DNA of 64,000 bases, from contig JBLIEU010000007.1 of NCBI GenBank assembly GCA_047633195.1, positions 34,697 to 98,696 on the forward strand, in the 5' to 3' direction. The notes beneath the pieces are model-generated. The model was not told the origin of the DNA and did no database searches. It was given only the letters and a program-made list of their open reading frames with translations. Below are positions 35,467-44,019 of the stretch, in pieces. The translations under genes were made by a program, and so were the position numbers. The stretch's first letter is position 1, and the number at the start of each line of letters is the position of its first letter. This DNA comes from JAKVAV01 sp047633195. Lineage in GTDB: Bacteria; Bacteroidota; Bacteroidia; Flavobacteriales_D; Cryomorphaceae.

Positions 35467-37836
35467 ATGTTGAACCCTACTAAATTTTCTCTTCTTTTTA
35501 TTTTTGTCATTGTTTCATTGATTGCCCAAGCGCAAAATGGAACAGTGCGTGGATTCGTATATGAAGAAGAAACAGGAGAAGCGGTGATATTTACCAATGT
35601 GTTCTTAAAAGGCACATCCATAGGAGCCTCAACTGATGTCAACGGGTATTTTTCAGTCACACAAATTCCCGAAGGGCAATATACCCTCATGGTGACTTAC
35701 CTTGGTTATGACACATTTTCAGAAGAAATAACAGTAAGAGCTGGTGACATCACTACGGAGAAAATCTTCTTGAAAAAGTCTAGTGTTCAAATGCAGACAG
35801 TTGAAATTTCAGCCGAGAGACAGGAGAGACAGACGAACGTAACCATGTCAGTAACGAAGGCTACGCCAAAACAAATTAAGCAGATTCCTACTATTGGTGC
35901 CACGGCTGATTTGGCTCAGTACCTTCAAGTGTTGCCCGGTGTGATCTTCACCGGAGACCAAGGAGGGCAGCTGTACATTCGAGGTGGATCACCTATTCAA
36001 AACAAAGTACTTTTAGATGGAGCTACCATCTTCAACCCATTCCACAGTATCGGGTTGTTTTCGGTTTTTGATACGGAGGTGATCAAAAACGCCGACATCT
36101 ACACAGGAGGATTTGGTGCAGAATACGGCGGTAGAATTTCTTCTATTATGGATATTTCAACCCGTGATGGCAACAAAAGAAGGTTTTCAGGAAAAGTAGG
36201 TTTAAGCACATTTGCAGCAAACGCACTTTTTGAAGGACCGATTAAGAAACAAACCAATGATGGTGAATCTTCTTCCTCTTTTATACTTTCTGCGAAACAT
36301 TCTTACTTAGATGAGTCATCAAAAATATTCTACGACTACATCGATGAGGATGGCTTGCCTTTCAGCTTTACTGACCTCTATGGTAAGGTGTCTTTTAATA
36401 CATCGAACGGGAGTAAAATCAACCTTTTTGGTTTTAGTTTTAATGATGAAGTACGTTTTCAAGAAACCAGTAACTTAAACTGGAATTCCTTCGGAGGGGG
36501 AGCAGATTTTATTTTAGTGCCCAGCTCCACAGCGGCTTTGCTTGAAGGTGGACTAAACTTTAGTAGCTACGACATCACTTTAAAAGAAAGGGCAAGTTCC
36601 AGCAATCCTTCGTCGGGAGATAGTGGAGAAGAAGTTCTGCTCCAACCTAGAACAAGCACGGTGAATAGTTTTAATCTATTCCTCGATTTCAAATACTTCT
36701 TTGGCGACGATGCCTTAAAGTATGGAATAGACATCTCGGGATTCGGAACAGAGCTTTCGTTTTTCAATCCATTGGGACAAAAGATCGAGCAGAATGACAA
36801 CAACACTGAATTAGCAGGATACGTTTCTTACAAAAAGAAAATCAACAATTTAATCCTCGATATGGGATTTAGGCTGCAATACTATGCTTCTATTAGAACG
36901 CTTCGTCCTGAGCCGAGACTTGGAGTGAAATACAATCTGACAGAAAAACTGCGCTTGAAAGCGGCATTCGGAATGTTCTCGCAAAACATTATTTCGGCCA
37001 ATTCGGACCGCGATGTAGTGAACCTCTTTTATGGTTTCCTAGTAGGGCCAGAAGACCTTCAAGACGAAATCACCCTCGAGGATGGAAGCACCAGAGAAGT
37101 AAAGAACCCCTTGCAAACAGCCATTCACTATATCGCAGGTGTTGAGTATGATTTAACCAATCGCATTTCCATCAACCTAGAAGGTTACTTCAAGGACTTC
37201 ACACAGCTAACAAATATCAACAGAAATAAAATCTACAGCAGCAGAACTCAAGATCCCACTGTACCCGACATCTTGAAAAATGATTTCATCGTTGAAACAG
37301 GCACTGCCGTCGGAATAGACTTAACAGTAGGATACGAAACCAGGCAAATTTTCATCTGGACGGTATTCTCCGTGGCGAATGTGGATAGATGGGATGGAAT
37401 ACGATCTTATGATCCCGTTTTTGACAGAAATTACAACGTCAATTTAGTCGCTTCATACCGATTTGGAAAAGGTCTGAATTGGGAAGTCAACGGAAGATGG
37501 AATTATGGAAGCGGATTCCCATTCACGCAAAACCAAGGTTTCTTTCTGCAAGAAAACTTCAACGACGGGTTGAATACAGATATCACACAAACCAATAGTG
37601 ATGATGCGCAGATTCAGTACGCCAATTTAAATGAAGGCAGACTTCCCGACTACCATAGACTTGACCTTACAGTGAAAAAAACGTTCAATTTTTCTGAAAA
37701 CTCAATGCTAGAAACAAGTTTTAGCGTTACGAACACATATGGGCGCGAGAATATCTTCTTCGTGGATCGTGTATCGGGAGAACGAGTAAATCAGCTTCCT
37801 GTCTTGCCAAGTTTAGGAGTTCTATACTCCTTCTAA
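35467..37836 (+). CDS. TonB-dependent receptor with N-terminal carboxypeptidase-like domain
   Basis: A 789-aa outer-membrane receptor. Signal peptide FSLLFIFVIVSLIAQAQ (~5-22). A carboxypeptidase-D regulatory-like beta domain follows (~23-105; GTVRGFVYEEETGEAVIFTNVFLKGTSIGASTD, then QYTLMVTYLGYD). The plug (~115-220) has LAQYLQVLPGVIFTGDQGGQLYIRGGSPIQNKVLLDGATIFNP-type motifs and IYTGGFGAEYGGRISSIMD. The barrel runs to the end and closes in an aromatic F (GVLYSF). This is the DUF4480/CarboxypepD_reg class common in Bacteroidota. No SusD partner is adjacent, so a polysaccharide-uptake role is not supported; the substrate is unknown. Confidence 0.9.
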   Translation: MLNPTKFSLLFIFVIVSLIAQAQNGTVRGFVYEEETGEAVIFTNVFLKGTSIGASTDVNGYFSVTQIPEGQYTLMVTYLGYDTFSEEITVRAGDITTEKIFLKKSSVQMQTVEISAERQERQTNVTMSVTKATPKQIKQIPTIGATADLAQYLQVLPGVIFTGDQGGQLYIRGGSPIQNKVLLDGATIFNPFHSIGLFSVFDTEVIKNADIYTGGFGAEYGGRISSIMDISTRDGNKRRFSGKVGLSTFAANALFEGPIKKQTNDGESSSSFILSAKHSYLDESSKIFYDYIDEDGLPFSFTDLYGKVSFNTSNGSKINLFGFSFNDEVRFQETSNLNWNSFGGGADFILVPSSTAALLEGGLNFSSYDITLKERASSSNPSSGDSGEEVLLQPRTSTVNSFNLFLDFKYFFGDDALKYGIDISGFGTELSFFNPLGQKIEQNDNNTELAGYVSYKKKINNLILDMGFRLQYYASIRTLRPEPRLGVKYNLTEKLRLKAAFGMFSQNIISANSDRDVVNLFYGFLVGPEDLQDEITLEDGSTREVKNPLQTAIHYIAGVEYDLTNRISINLEGYFKDFTQLTNINRNKIYSSRTQDPTVPDILKNDFIVETGTAVGIDLTVGYETRQIFIWTVFSVANVDRWDGIRSYDPVFDRNYNVNLVASYRFGKGLNWEVNGRWNYGSGFPFTQNQGFFLQENFNDGLNTDITQTNSDDAQIQYANLNEGRLPDYHRLDLTVKKTFNFSENSMLETSFSVTNTYGRENIFFVDRVSGERVNQLPVLPSLGVLYSF

Positions 37837-37905
37837 AAAAATAAATGCGGAATCCCTTCTAGTACACCCTTGCGGAAGAGTTTTTGAAATTGAACAAAAT
37901 CATTA

Positions 37906-37936
37906 CTTGAAGACGTGCCCAATTGTATTACTTTTG
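37906..37936 (+). promoter_or_regulatory. Promoter of pyrG
   Basis: CTTG (37906-37909), a 19-base spacer, then TACTTTTG (37929-37936) matches the Bacteroidota -33/-7 pattern. The box ends 35 bases before the pyrG ATG. Confidence 0.6.
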
Positions 37937-37971
37937 TTTCCCGTAGCTACACTATCTAAATCACAGCGATC

Positions 37972-39606
37972 ATGGGTCACAAGACCAAATACATTTTTGT
38001 AACTGGCGGGGTTACTTCATCTTTAGGGAAAGGAATTATTTCAGCCTCTTTGGCCAAGCTGCTGCAGGGTAGAGGCTATTCAGTTACCATTCAAAAACTC
38101 GACCCCTACATCAATATTGATCCAGGAACGTTGAATCCTTACGAGCACGGCGAGTGTTACGTAACGGAGGACGGCGCTGAGACAGACTTAGATCTAGGTC
38201 ACTACGAGCGTTTTTTGAATACAAACACCTCTCAAGCCAATAACATTACCACTGGGCGCATTTATCAAAATGTGATCAATCGGGAGAGAAAGGGTGATTT
38301 TCTCGGAAAAACGGTTCAAGTTATACCGCACATTACTGATGAGATCAAGCGCTGTATACAGCTATTGGCAAATCAAAACCATTACGATTTCGTGATCACT
38401 GAGATAGGCGGAACTGTTGGCGATATCGAGTCATTGCCCTACGTTGAAGCTGTTCGTCAACTCAAGTGGGAAATGGGTAACGATTGCCTGGTGATTCACC
38501 TCACTCTGGTGCCTTATTTAGCGGCAGCGGGCGAGCTTAAGACAAAACCTACACAGCATAGCGTTAAAGCACTCTTGGAGCTAGGGGTTCAGCCAGATAT
38601 TCTCGTTTGCAGAACGGAGCATACATTAACAGATGAATTGCGTCAAAAAATTGCTCGATTTTGCAACGTTGGGCCAAACGCCGTTATCGAATCTATCGAT
38701 GCGGAGACCATCTACGACGTACCACTTCTTATGGAAGAAGAGGAACTCGACTGTGTAGTATTGGAAAAACTAGGCTTAGTACGAGAGCAAAAAAATGCAG
38801 ACCTCACTCAGTGGCGTCACTTTTTAAAGCAACACAAGAATCCCAAGACCAAAGTTAAAATTGGCTTGGTGGGAAAATACATCGAACTTAAGGATGCCTA
38901 CAAATCCATCGTTGAATCATTTATTCATGCAGGCGCAGAGAATGGCGCCAAGGTAGATTTGGTATGGCTTCACAGCGAAGATATCAATAAGAACAATGTA
39001 GCTGAAAAGCTATCAGGTCTTCAAGGATTACTGGTAGCTCCAGGCTTCGGCGAAAGGGGAATAGGCGGAAAAATTCAGGCTATTCGTTATGCGCGTGAAA
39101 ACGGCCTGCCATTCTTAGGCATTTGTCTAGGAATGCAATGCGCGGTAATCGAATTCGCTAGAAACGTTCTTGGTCTTAATAATGCTCATACCACAGAAAT
39201 CAAAGGAAATGCAGCCGACCCCGTTATCGATTTAATGGACGGCCAAAAAGACTTAGAGACCAAAGGCGGAACCATGCGATTGGGCGCTTATCAATGCAAA
39301 GTGAAACGCGGTTCAATGGCTTACTCGGTTTATGGAAAAGAACTGATATCAGAGCGCCACAGGCATCGTTATGAGTTTAATAATAATTACCTCGACGAAT
39401 TTGAGGCGAACGGAATGATCGCCAGTGGAATCAACCCTGATAGCGAATTGGTGGAAATTGTAGAAATTCCTGAACATCCATTTTTCATTGGGGTTCAGTT
39501 CCATCCCGAATACAAAAGCACGGTTGCGGCGGCGCATCCACTCTTCGTAGGATTTGTAAAAGCAGCAGTTGAATCCAAAGTATTGGAGAAAGCCTCAATC
39601 CTTTAA
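37972..39606 (+). CDS. pyrG: CTP synthase
   Basis: Makes CTP from UTP, ATP and glutamine. The 544-aa protein has the N-terminal amidoligase domain (KYIFVTGGVTSSLGKGIISASL with the P-loop, LDPYINIDPGTLNPYEHGE, and TEIGGTVGDIESLP) and the C-terminal class I glutamine amidotransferase domain with nucleophile Cys in FLGICLGMQCA and the His/Glu pair in FHPEYKS. Length and all key motifs are normal. Monocistronic with its own promoter; followed by a separate promoter for yidC. Confidence 0.97.
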   Translation: MGHKTKYIFVTGGVTSSLGKGIISASLAKLLQGRGYSVTIQKLDPYINIDPGTLNPYEHGECYVTEDGAETDLDLGHYERFLNTNTSQANNITTGRIYQNVINRERKGDFLGKTVQVIPHITDEIKRCIQLLANQNHYDFVITEIGGTVGDIESLPYVEAVRQLKWEMGNDCLVIHLTLVPYLAAAGELKTKPTQHSVKALLELGVQPDILVCRTEHTLTDELRQKIARFCNVGPNAVIESIDAETIYDVPLLMEEEELDCVVLEKLGLVREQKNADLTQWRHFLKQHKNPKTKVKIGLVGKYIELKDAYKSIVESFIHAGAENGAKVDLVWLHSEDINKNNVAEKLSGLQGLLVAPGFGERGIGGKIQAIRYARENGLPFLGICLGMQCAVIEFARNVLGLNNAHTTEIKGNAADPVIDLMDGQKDLETKGGTMRLGAYQCKVKRGSMAYSVYGKELISERHRHRYEFNNNYLDEFEANGMIASGINPDSELVEIVEIPEHPFFIGVQFHPEYKSTVAAAHPLFVGFVKAAVESKVLEKASIL

Positions 39607-39607
39607 G

Positions 39608-39645
39608 CCCTTAACTTCCTTTCTCTTGTCCCCTACGGTTAAGGG
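39608..39645 (+). repeat. Inverted repeat between pyrG and yidC, overlapping the yidC promoter spacer
   Basis: Arms cccttaac (39608-39615) and gttaaggg (39638-39645) are perfectly complementary with a 22-base loop. The right arm ends 2 bases before the yidC -7 box and the loop contains its -33 CTTG. It could be a weak pyrG terminator or an operator for yidC. No T-run follows. Confidence 0.4.
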
Positions 39646-39655
39646 GTTATCTTTG
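39625..39655 (+). promoter_or_regulatory. Promoter of yidC
   Basis: CTTG (39625-39628), a 19-base spacer and TATCTTTG (39648-39655). The same CTTG-19 spacing occurs at pyrG. The box ends 19 bases before the yidC ATG. Confidence 0.6.
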
Positions 39656-39674
39656 TCGCCTTAAATAATTTTGA

Positions 39675-41555
39675 ATGGATAAGAATTCCGTAATCGGATT
39701 GGTATTGATTGCCATTTTATTGGTAAGTTACTCCATATTCTCTCAACCCAGTGACGAAGAAAGGGCGGCACAACAAAGAGCAATTGATAGTGCAGCAGCG
39801 CTTCAAGTAGAGCAAGACGCAATCAACGAAATAGAGGCAACAGCCATCGCTGAAAGTAACGACGTAGCTGATGGTACATTCCTTCTTGATTCTTCTGGTC
39901 AAGCCGAAGTGGGCGCTGAGCTCAGAGCGCGTTATGGAGTCTTAGCAACGGCAGCAGCAGGCGAGAGCCAAGACATTATCATTACGACTGATTTGCTTGA
40001 AATCACTTTTAGCAATAAAGGTGGAATTCCTGTAAAGGCCAATCTTTTGCAATACACGACTTACGACTCCATGCCGCTTATTCTCTTTGACAAGGAAACA
40101 GCAAAAATAGGTTATGAGTTCACCTATCCATCTTTGGGTAGCTTGAATACCTCTAATTTCTTTTTTACCACAAGCGAAGGCAGCAAGACAATAAGTGGTG
40201 AAGATTCTGATCAGATCACCTTTATACTTGAAATGGAAGGTGGCCGTAGAATCGAAAACATCTACACCATTTCTGGAAACACTTACGATATCGGGATGGA
40301 AACTCGATTCTATGATGTAGACGGCATTGTGACTGCCCCAAAACTGGTTTGGGAAATGACCGCGAGGCACAACGAAAAAGGAATCGAAATTGAGCGAAAC
40401 AACTCTACCATTTTCTATAAGGCAGAGGATGCTAGTCGCGACTACCTCTCGGAAACGGGTGATGACGACGACACAATCGATGACGAGAAAGTGCAGTGGG
40501 TAGCATTTAAGCAGCATTTCTTTTCCGCTATTCTCATTGCCAATGGAACTTTCAATCAAGGAGTGAGCCTAGAAAGCAAGCCTTTTGAAGAAGAGGTAAC
40601 CGATTTCACCCAATCCTACAAAGCAGAATTTCCTATCGATCCTTCGGCATCGTCGACGGTTTTCTCGGCTCAACTCTACATGGGGCCCAATGATTACAAG
40701 GTGCTGAAAGAGTATGGAATGGAGCTAGACAAAGTCATCAACCTAGGTTGGGGGATCTTTGGCTGGGTAAACAAATGGGTGGTTATCCCCATTTTCGACT
40801 GGCTCGAAACAACGGGACTATCTTATGGAATCAACATCTTGATTCTAACCATCATCATCAAACTTGTACTTTCTCCCTTGACTTTCAAAAACTACCTCAG
40901 TAGCGCCAAAATGCGTGTCATCAAACCAGAGGTAGACGAAATCACCGAGAAGTTTAAGGATGCCGATCCGATGAAAAAGCAACAGGCCACCATGGATCTG
41001 TATCGCAAGACGGGCGTAAATCCGTTTTCTGGATGTATCCCGATGGTAATTCAGATGCCCATCTTGTATGCGATGTTCCGATTCTTCCCATCGAGCATTC
41101 AATTAAGACATGAAGGATTTTTATGGGCCGATGACCTGTCCGCTTACGATAGCATTTACACTCTTCCTGTCACCATTCCTTTTTATGGAGATCACGTAAG
41201 TCTTTTCACCATTTTGATGGCGGTGAGTATGTTCTTCTACACGATGTACAATACCAGCCAGATGCCTCAGCAGACCCAGCCTGGCATGCCGAATATGAAA
41301 GTGATCATGTACATCTTCCCGTTTATGATGCTCTTCTTCTTCAACAGCTTTGCATCAGGTTTGAGTTACTACTACTTCTTGGCAAACATGTTCTCTATCG
41401 GACAAATGTTGGTGATTAAAAATGTCTTTATAGACGAAGATAAAATCCACGCTAAGATTGAGGAAAACAAGAAGAAAAAAGCCAACAAGGGAAAGTCTAA
41501 ATTCCAGAAGAAATTGGAAGATATGGCCAAAAAAAGGGGCATCAATCCAAACTAA
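39675..41555 (+). CDS. yidC: Membrane protein insertase YidC
   Basis: Inserts and folds inner-membrane proteins, alone or with SecYEG. The 626-aa protein has an N-terminal transmembrane anchor (~5-18, VIGLVLIAILLVSYSIF), a large periplasmic beta domain (~95-350), and the conserved core from ~355: GWGIFGWVNKWVVIPIFDWL, NILILTIIIKLVLSPLTFKNYLSSAKMR with the hydrophilic-groove Arg region nearby, NPFSGCIPMVIQMPILYAMFRFF, and a basic C-terminal tail (KKKANKGKSKFQKKLEDMAKKRG) for ribosome contact. Length fits the Gram-negative form. The following lipoprotein-like gene begins at the last base of the stop codon (TAATG), so they are coupled. Confidence 0.95.
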   Translation: MDKNSVIGLVLIAILLVSYSIFSQPSDEERAAQQRAIDSAAALQVEQDAINEIEATAIAESNDVADGTFLLDSSGQAEVGAELRARYGVLATAAAGESQDIIITTDLLEITFSNKGGIPVKANLLQYTTYDSMPLILFDKETAKIGYEFTYPSLGSLNTSNFFFTTSEGSKTISGEDSDQITFILEMEGGRRIENIYTISGNTYDIGMETRFYDVDGIVTAPKLVWEMTARHNEKGIEIERNNSTIFYKAEDASRDYLSETGDDDDTIDDEKVQWVAFKQHFFSAILIANGTFNQGVSLESKPFEEEVTDFTQSYKAEFPIDPSASSTVFSAQLYMGPNDYKVLKEYGMELDKVINLGWGIFGWVNKWVVIPIFDWLETTGLSYGINILILTIIIKLVLSPLTFKNYLSSAKMRVIKPEVDEITEKFKDADPMKKQQATMDLYRKTGVNPFSGCIPMVIQMPILYAMFRFFPSSIQLRHEGFLWADDLSAYDSIYTLPVTIPFYGDHVSLFTILMAVSMFFYTMYNTSQMPQQTQPGMPNMKVIMYIFPFMMLFFFNSFASGLSYYYFLANMFSIGQMLVIKNVFIDEDKIHAKIEENKKKKANKGKSKFQKKLEDMAKKRGINPN

Positions 41556-42073
41556 TGAGGTATTCAATCCTGTTCTTCATGGTGCTGTTTTTTGGGGCTA
41601 GCTGCAATTTAAAAAAGGAGGTTACTACAGCAGAAGCGACTGTTGCACCCGATACAGTAATCGTATTAATAGATGCCCCCTCTCCAAAGGATTCCTTAGC
41701 CGTTCACTTTGAAAAAACGCCTTGTTTCGGGAGATGTCCAGTGTTTAAAATCAAGGTTTACAAAAGTGGCTTTGCTACTTATGAAGGGTTAAACTTTGCC
41801 GAAAAAATGGGACTTTACTCCTATCGATTTAGCGAAGCTGATCTAGACAAGATTTACGAAATGGCCAATGCGATTAACTATTTTGATCTTGAATCTGAAT
41901 ACAATGACCCCAGAGTGACGGATCTGCCAGCCACTATTTCGGAAATTCAAATCAACGACCAGACGCATACAGTGAACGCTCGAATGGGGGTTCCGCAATC
42001 GTTAAAGGACTTTCATGAAAATTTGGGGATAATGCTCAATGAGCGCGATTGGAAGCCCTACTCAATTCGTTAA
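41555..42073 (+). CDS. Putative lipoprotein, DUF6438 family
   Basis: A 172-aa protein with a signal segment (RYSILFFMVLFFGASC) ending in Cys17, so probably a lipoprotein, although the lipobox (GASC, Gly at -3) is not ideal. The rest contains the DUF6438 pattern TPCFGRCPVFKIKVYKSGFATYEG with a conserved Cys pair, a Y-x-Y-RFSEADLDKI helix and ATISEIQINDQTHTV. The family function is unknown. Start is coupled to yidC by a TAATG overlap. The end overlaps the convergent DUF456 gene by 4 bases. Confidence 0.75.
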   Translation: MRYSILFFMVLFFGASCNLKKEVTTAEATVAPDTVIVLIDAPSPKDSLAVHFEKTPCFGRCPVFKIKVYKSGFATYEGLNFAEKMGLYSYRFSEADLDKIYEMANAINYFDLESEYNDPRVTDLPATISEIQINDQTHTVNARMGVPQSLKDFHENLGIMLNERDWKPYSIR

Positions 42074-42558
42074 ACGAATACTGCCGATACTGCCGAGAAG
42101 TAATAGTAGACCATCACTCCGCAGTAGATCAACTTTAAACCTGTACCGAGTAGAAAACCCAAGAAAGAGCCCGTTGCACTTTTCAGTGCCTTCTTGAACT
42201 CTTTTCTGTTTGCTACTATTTCTCCGGCTAGCGCGCCTAGAAAAGGACCTATAACCAGGCCCAACGGTGGGAAAAATAGGCCACCGATTAATCCCAGAGT
42301 AGAACCTGTAACTCCAGCCTTCGTCCCTCCGAATTTTTTAGTTCCCCAAATAGGAATGAAATAATCCAACACGGTGATGGCCAAAACAATCAGTGCCGTA
42401 ACCACAAAAAAAGTGGTTGAATATTCGGCGTAATCGGTAAAATGCAGAATGAGAATTCCCCCCCAAGAAATAATTGGCCCTGGCAAAATGGGAAGAATGG
42501 CTCCGAGTAATCCAATTAAAACGAACAATCCACTCAATATAGCCAAGGCAATTTCCAT
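42070..42558 (-). CDS. DUF456 family membrane protein
   Basis: A 162-aa protein with about four hydrophobic segments (ALAILSGLFVLIGLLGAILPILPGPIISWGG, TTFFVVTALIVLAITVLDYFIPI, GLIGGLFFPPLGLVIGPFLGALAGE, ATGSFLGFLLGTGLKLI). Glycine-rich helices with PxxGxxxGPFxGA fit DUF456. The family's function is not known. Its 3' end overlaps that of the DUF6438 gene by 4 bases on the opposite strand. Start ATG 42558. Confidence 0.8.
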   Translation of the reverse strand: MEIALAILSGLFVLIGLLGAILPILPGPIISWGGILILHFTDYAEYSTTFFVVTALIVLAITVLDYFIPIWGTKKFGGTKAGVTGSTLGLIGGLFFPPLGLVIGPFLGALAGEIVANRKEFKKALKSATGSFLGFLLGTGLKLIYCGVMVYYYFSAVSAVFV

Positions 42559-42669
42559 GGGATCAGGTTTATTGCGAACTTACATTTTTCAACGCGGGCA
42601 CACAAAAGAAGGCAAGCTTTTTGGTTTGCCAAAAAATGTGGATTTTTGCGCTTTCCTTATACACACGAC

Positions 42670-44019
42670 ATGAGCATTACGGCCATCTCTCCGATTGATG
42701 GGAGATACGCATCAAAGACATCGAGCCTCATTCCTTATTTCTCTGAATTCGCCTTGATCAAATACCGCGTTCACGTGGAGATCGAGTACTTTTTGGCGCT
42801 TACGGAACAGCCTGTTAACGCGCTGGCAGATTTTCCAAAAGAGTCTGAAAGCGAAATCAGAAAAATCTACCAGAACTTTTCTGAGGCGGATGCCGAGAAG
42901 ATAAAAGGATTCGAAAAAGTAACAAATCACGACGTTAAGGCCGTGGAGTACTTCATCAAGGAGTGTTTCGAGGCACTAGGGCTTCAGCGATACAACGAGT
43001 TTATTCACTTCGGCCTCACCTCTCAAGACATTAACAATACGGCAGTGCCCGCGTCGATCAAGGAGTGCTTCGACGAAGCATGGTTTCCACTTTTAGACGA
43101 AGTCTACATTACACTTGCCAAAATGGCTTCGGATTGGAAGGACGTCCCTATGCTGGCACGCACCCATGGCCAGCCCGCCTCTCCTACCCGTTTGGGAAAA
43201 GAAATTCAGGTTTTTGTCGAAAGACTTCGAATACAAGCCGATGGACTTAAAAATATTCCCGTGTACGGGAAATTCGGTGGTGCCACAGGAAACTTCAACG
43301 CTCATTTTGTAGCCTTCCCCGAGATTGACTGGGTCAAGTTTTCAAATAGCTTCTTGAAAAATAGGTTGGGAATTGAGCGGTTGCAGACCACTACACAAAT
43401 TGAACATTACGATCAGTTGGCAGCTCGCTTTGATGCTTTCAAACGGATCAACACTATATTGATCGATTTGTGCCGTGACATTTGGCATTACGTATCTCTC
43501 GATTACTTCAAACAGTCGATAAAAAAGGGAGAAGTAGGATCTTCAGCCATGCCCCACAAGGTGAACCCGATTGACTTTGAGAATGCCGAGGGCAATCTAG
43601 GATTGGCAAATGCCATTTTGGAGCACTTGTCTGCAAAACTCCCCATATCGAGACTTCAAAGAGACTTGACCGATAGCACCGTACTTCGCAATATCGGAAT
43701 GCCATTTGGCTACAGCCTAGTGGCGCTTCAATCTTTAAAGAAAGGTTTAGGTAAATTGTTGCTGAATGAAGATGCTTTCCTTGCTGATTTGGACAAAAAC
43801 TGGAGTGTCGTGGCAGAAGCGATTCAGACCGTGCTGAGGCGCGAAGGTTACGAAAAACCCTACGAAGCTTTAAGAGATCTCACTCGCACAAACGAGACGA
43901 TAAATCGCGAAAGCCTGCATGCATTTATCGATCGATTAAAAGTAAACGATAACGTAAAAAACGAATTGAAAGAAATAACCCCTTTTAACTATTTAGGCAT
44001 CCAAATGGTGCGAGAATGA
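42670..44019 (+). CDS. purB: Adenylosuccinate lyase
   Basis: Cleaves SAICAR to AICAR and adenylosuccinate to AMP in purine synthesis. The start is ATG 42670 (MSITAISPIDGRYASK); an in-frame TTG at 42646 only adds eight unrelated residues. The 449-aa protein has HDVKAVEYFIKE, FGLTSQDINNTA, the general acid/base His in ARTHGQPASPT, and the fumarase-superfamily signature SSAMPHKVNPIDFENAEGN with the mobile-loop catalytic Ser. Length and motifs match the E. coli-type (longer) PurB. Its stop overlaps the next gene's ATG by 4 bases. Confidence 0.96.
   Translation: MSITAISPIDGRYASKTSSLIPYFSEFALIKYRVHVEIEYFLALTEQPVNALADFPKESESEIRKIYQNFSEADAEKIKGFEKVTNHDVKAVEYFIKECFEALGLQRYNEFIHFGLTSQDINNTAVPASIKECFDEAWFPLLDEVYITLAKMASDWKDVPMLARTHGQPASPTRLGKEIQVFVERLRIQADGLKNIPVYGKFGGATGNFNAHFVAFPEIDWVKFSNSFLKNRLGIERLQTTTQIEHYDQLAARFDAFKRINTILIDLCRDIWHYVSLDYFKQSIKKGEVGSSAMPHKVNPIDFENAEGNLGLANAILEHLSAKLPISRLQRDLTDSTVLRNIGMPFGYSLVALQSLKKGLGKLLLNEDAFLADLDKNWSVVAEAIQTVLRREGYEKPYEALRDLTRTNETINRESLHAFIDRLKVNDNVKNELKEITPFNYLGIQMVRE

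Noticed and set aside
35467..37836. SusC-type polysaccharide utilisation locus
   Set aside because: No susD-like gene or glycoside hydrolases adjacent; the receptor is followed by pyrG.
39942..40559. 205-codon open frame antisense to yidC
   Set aside because: Lies wholly within yidC on the other strand and has low-complexity composition; shadow frame.
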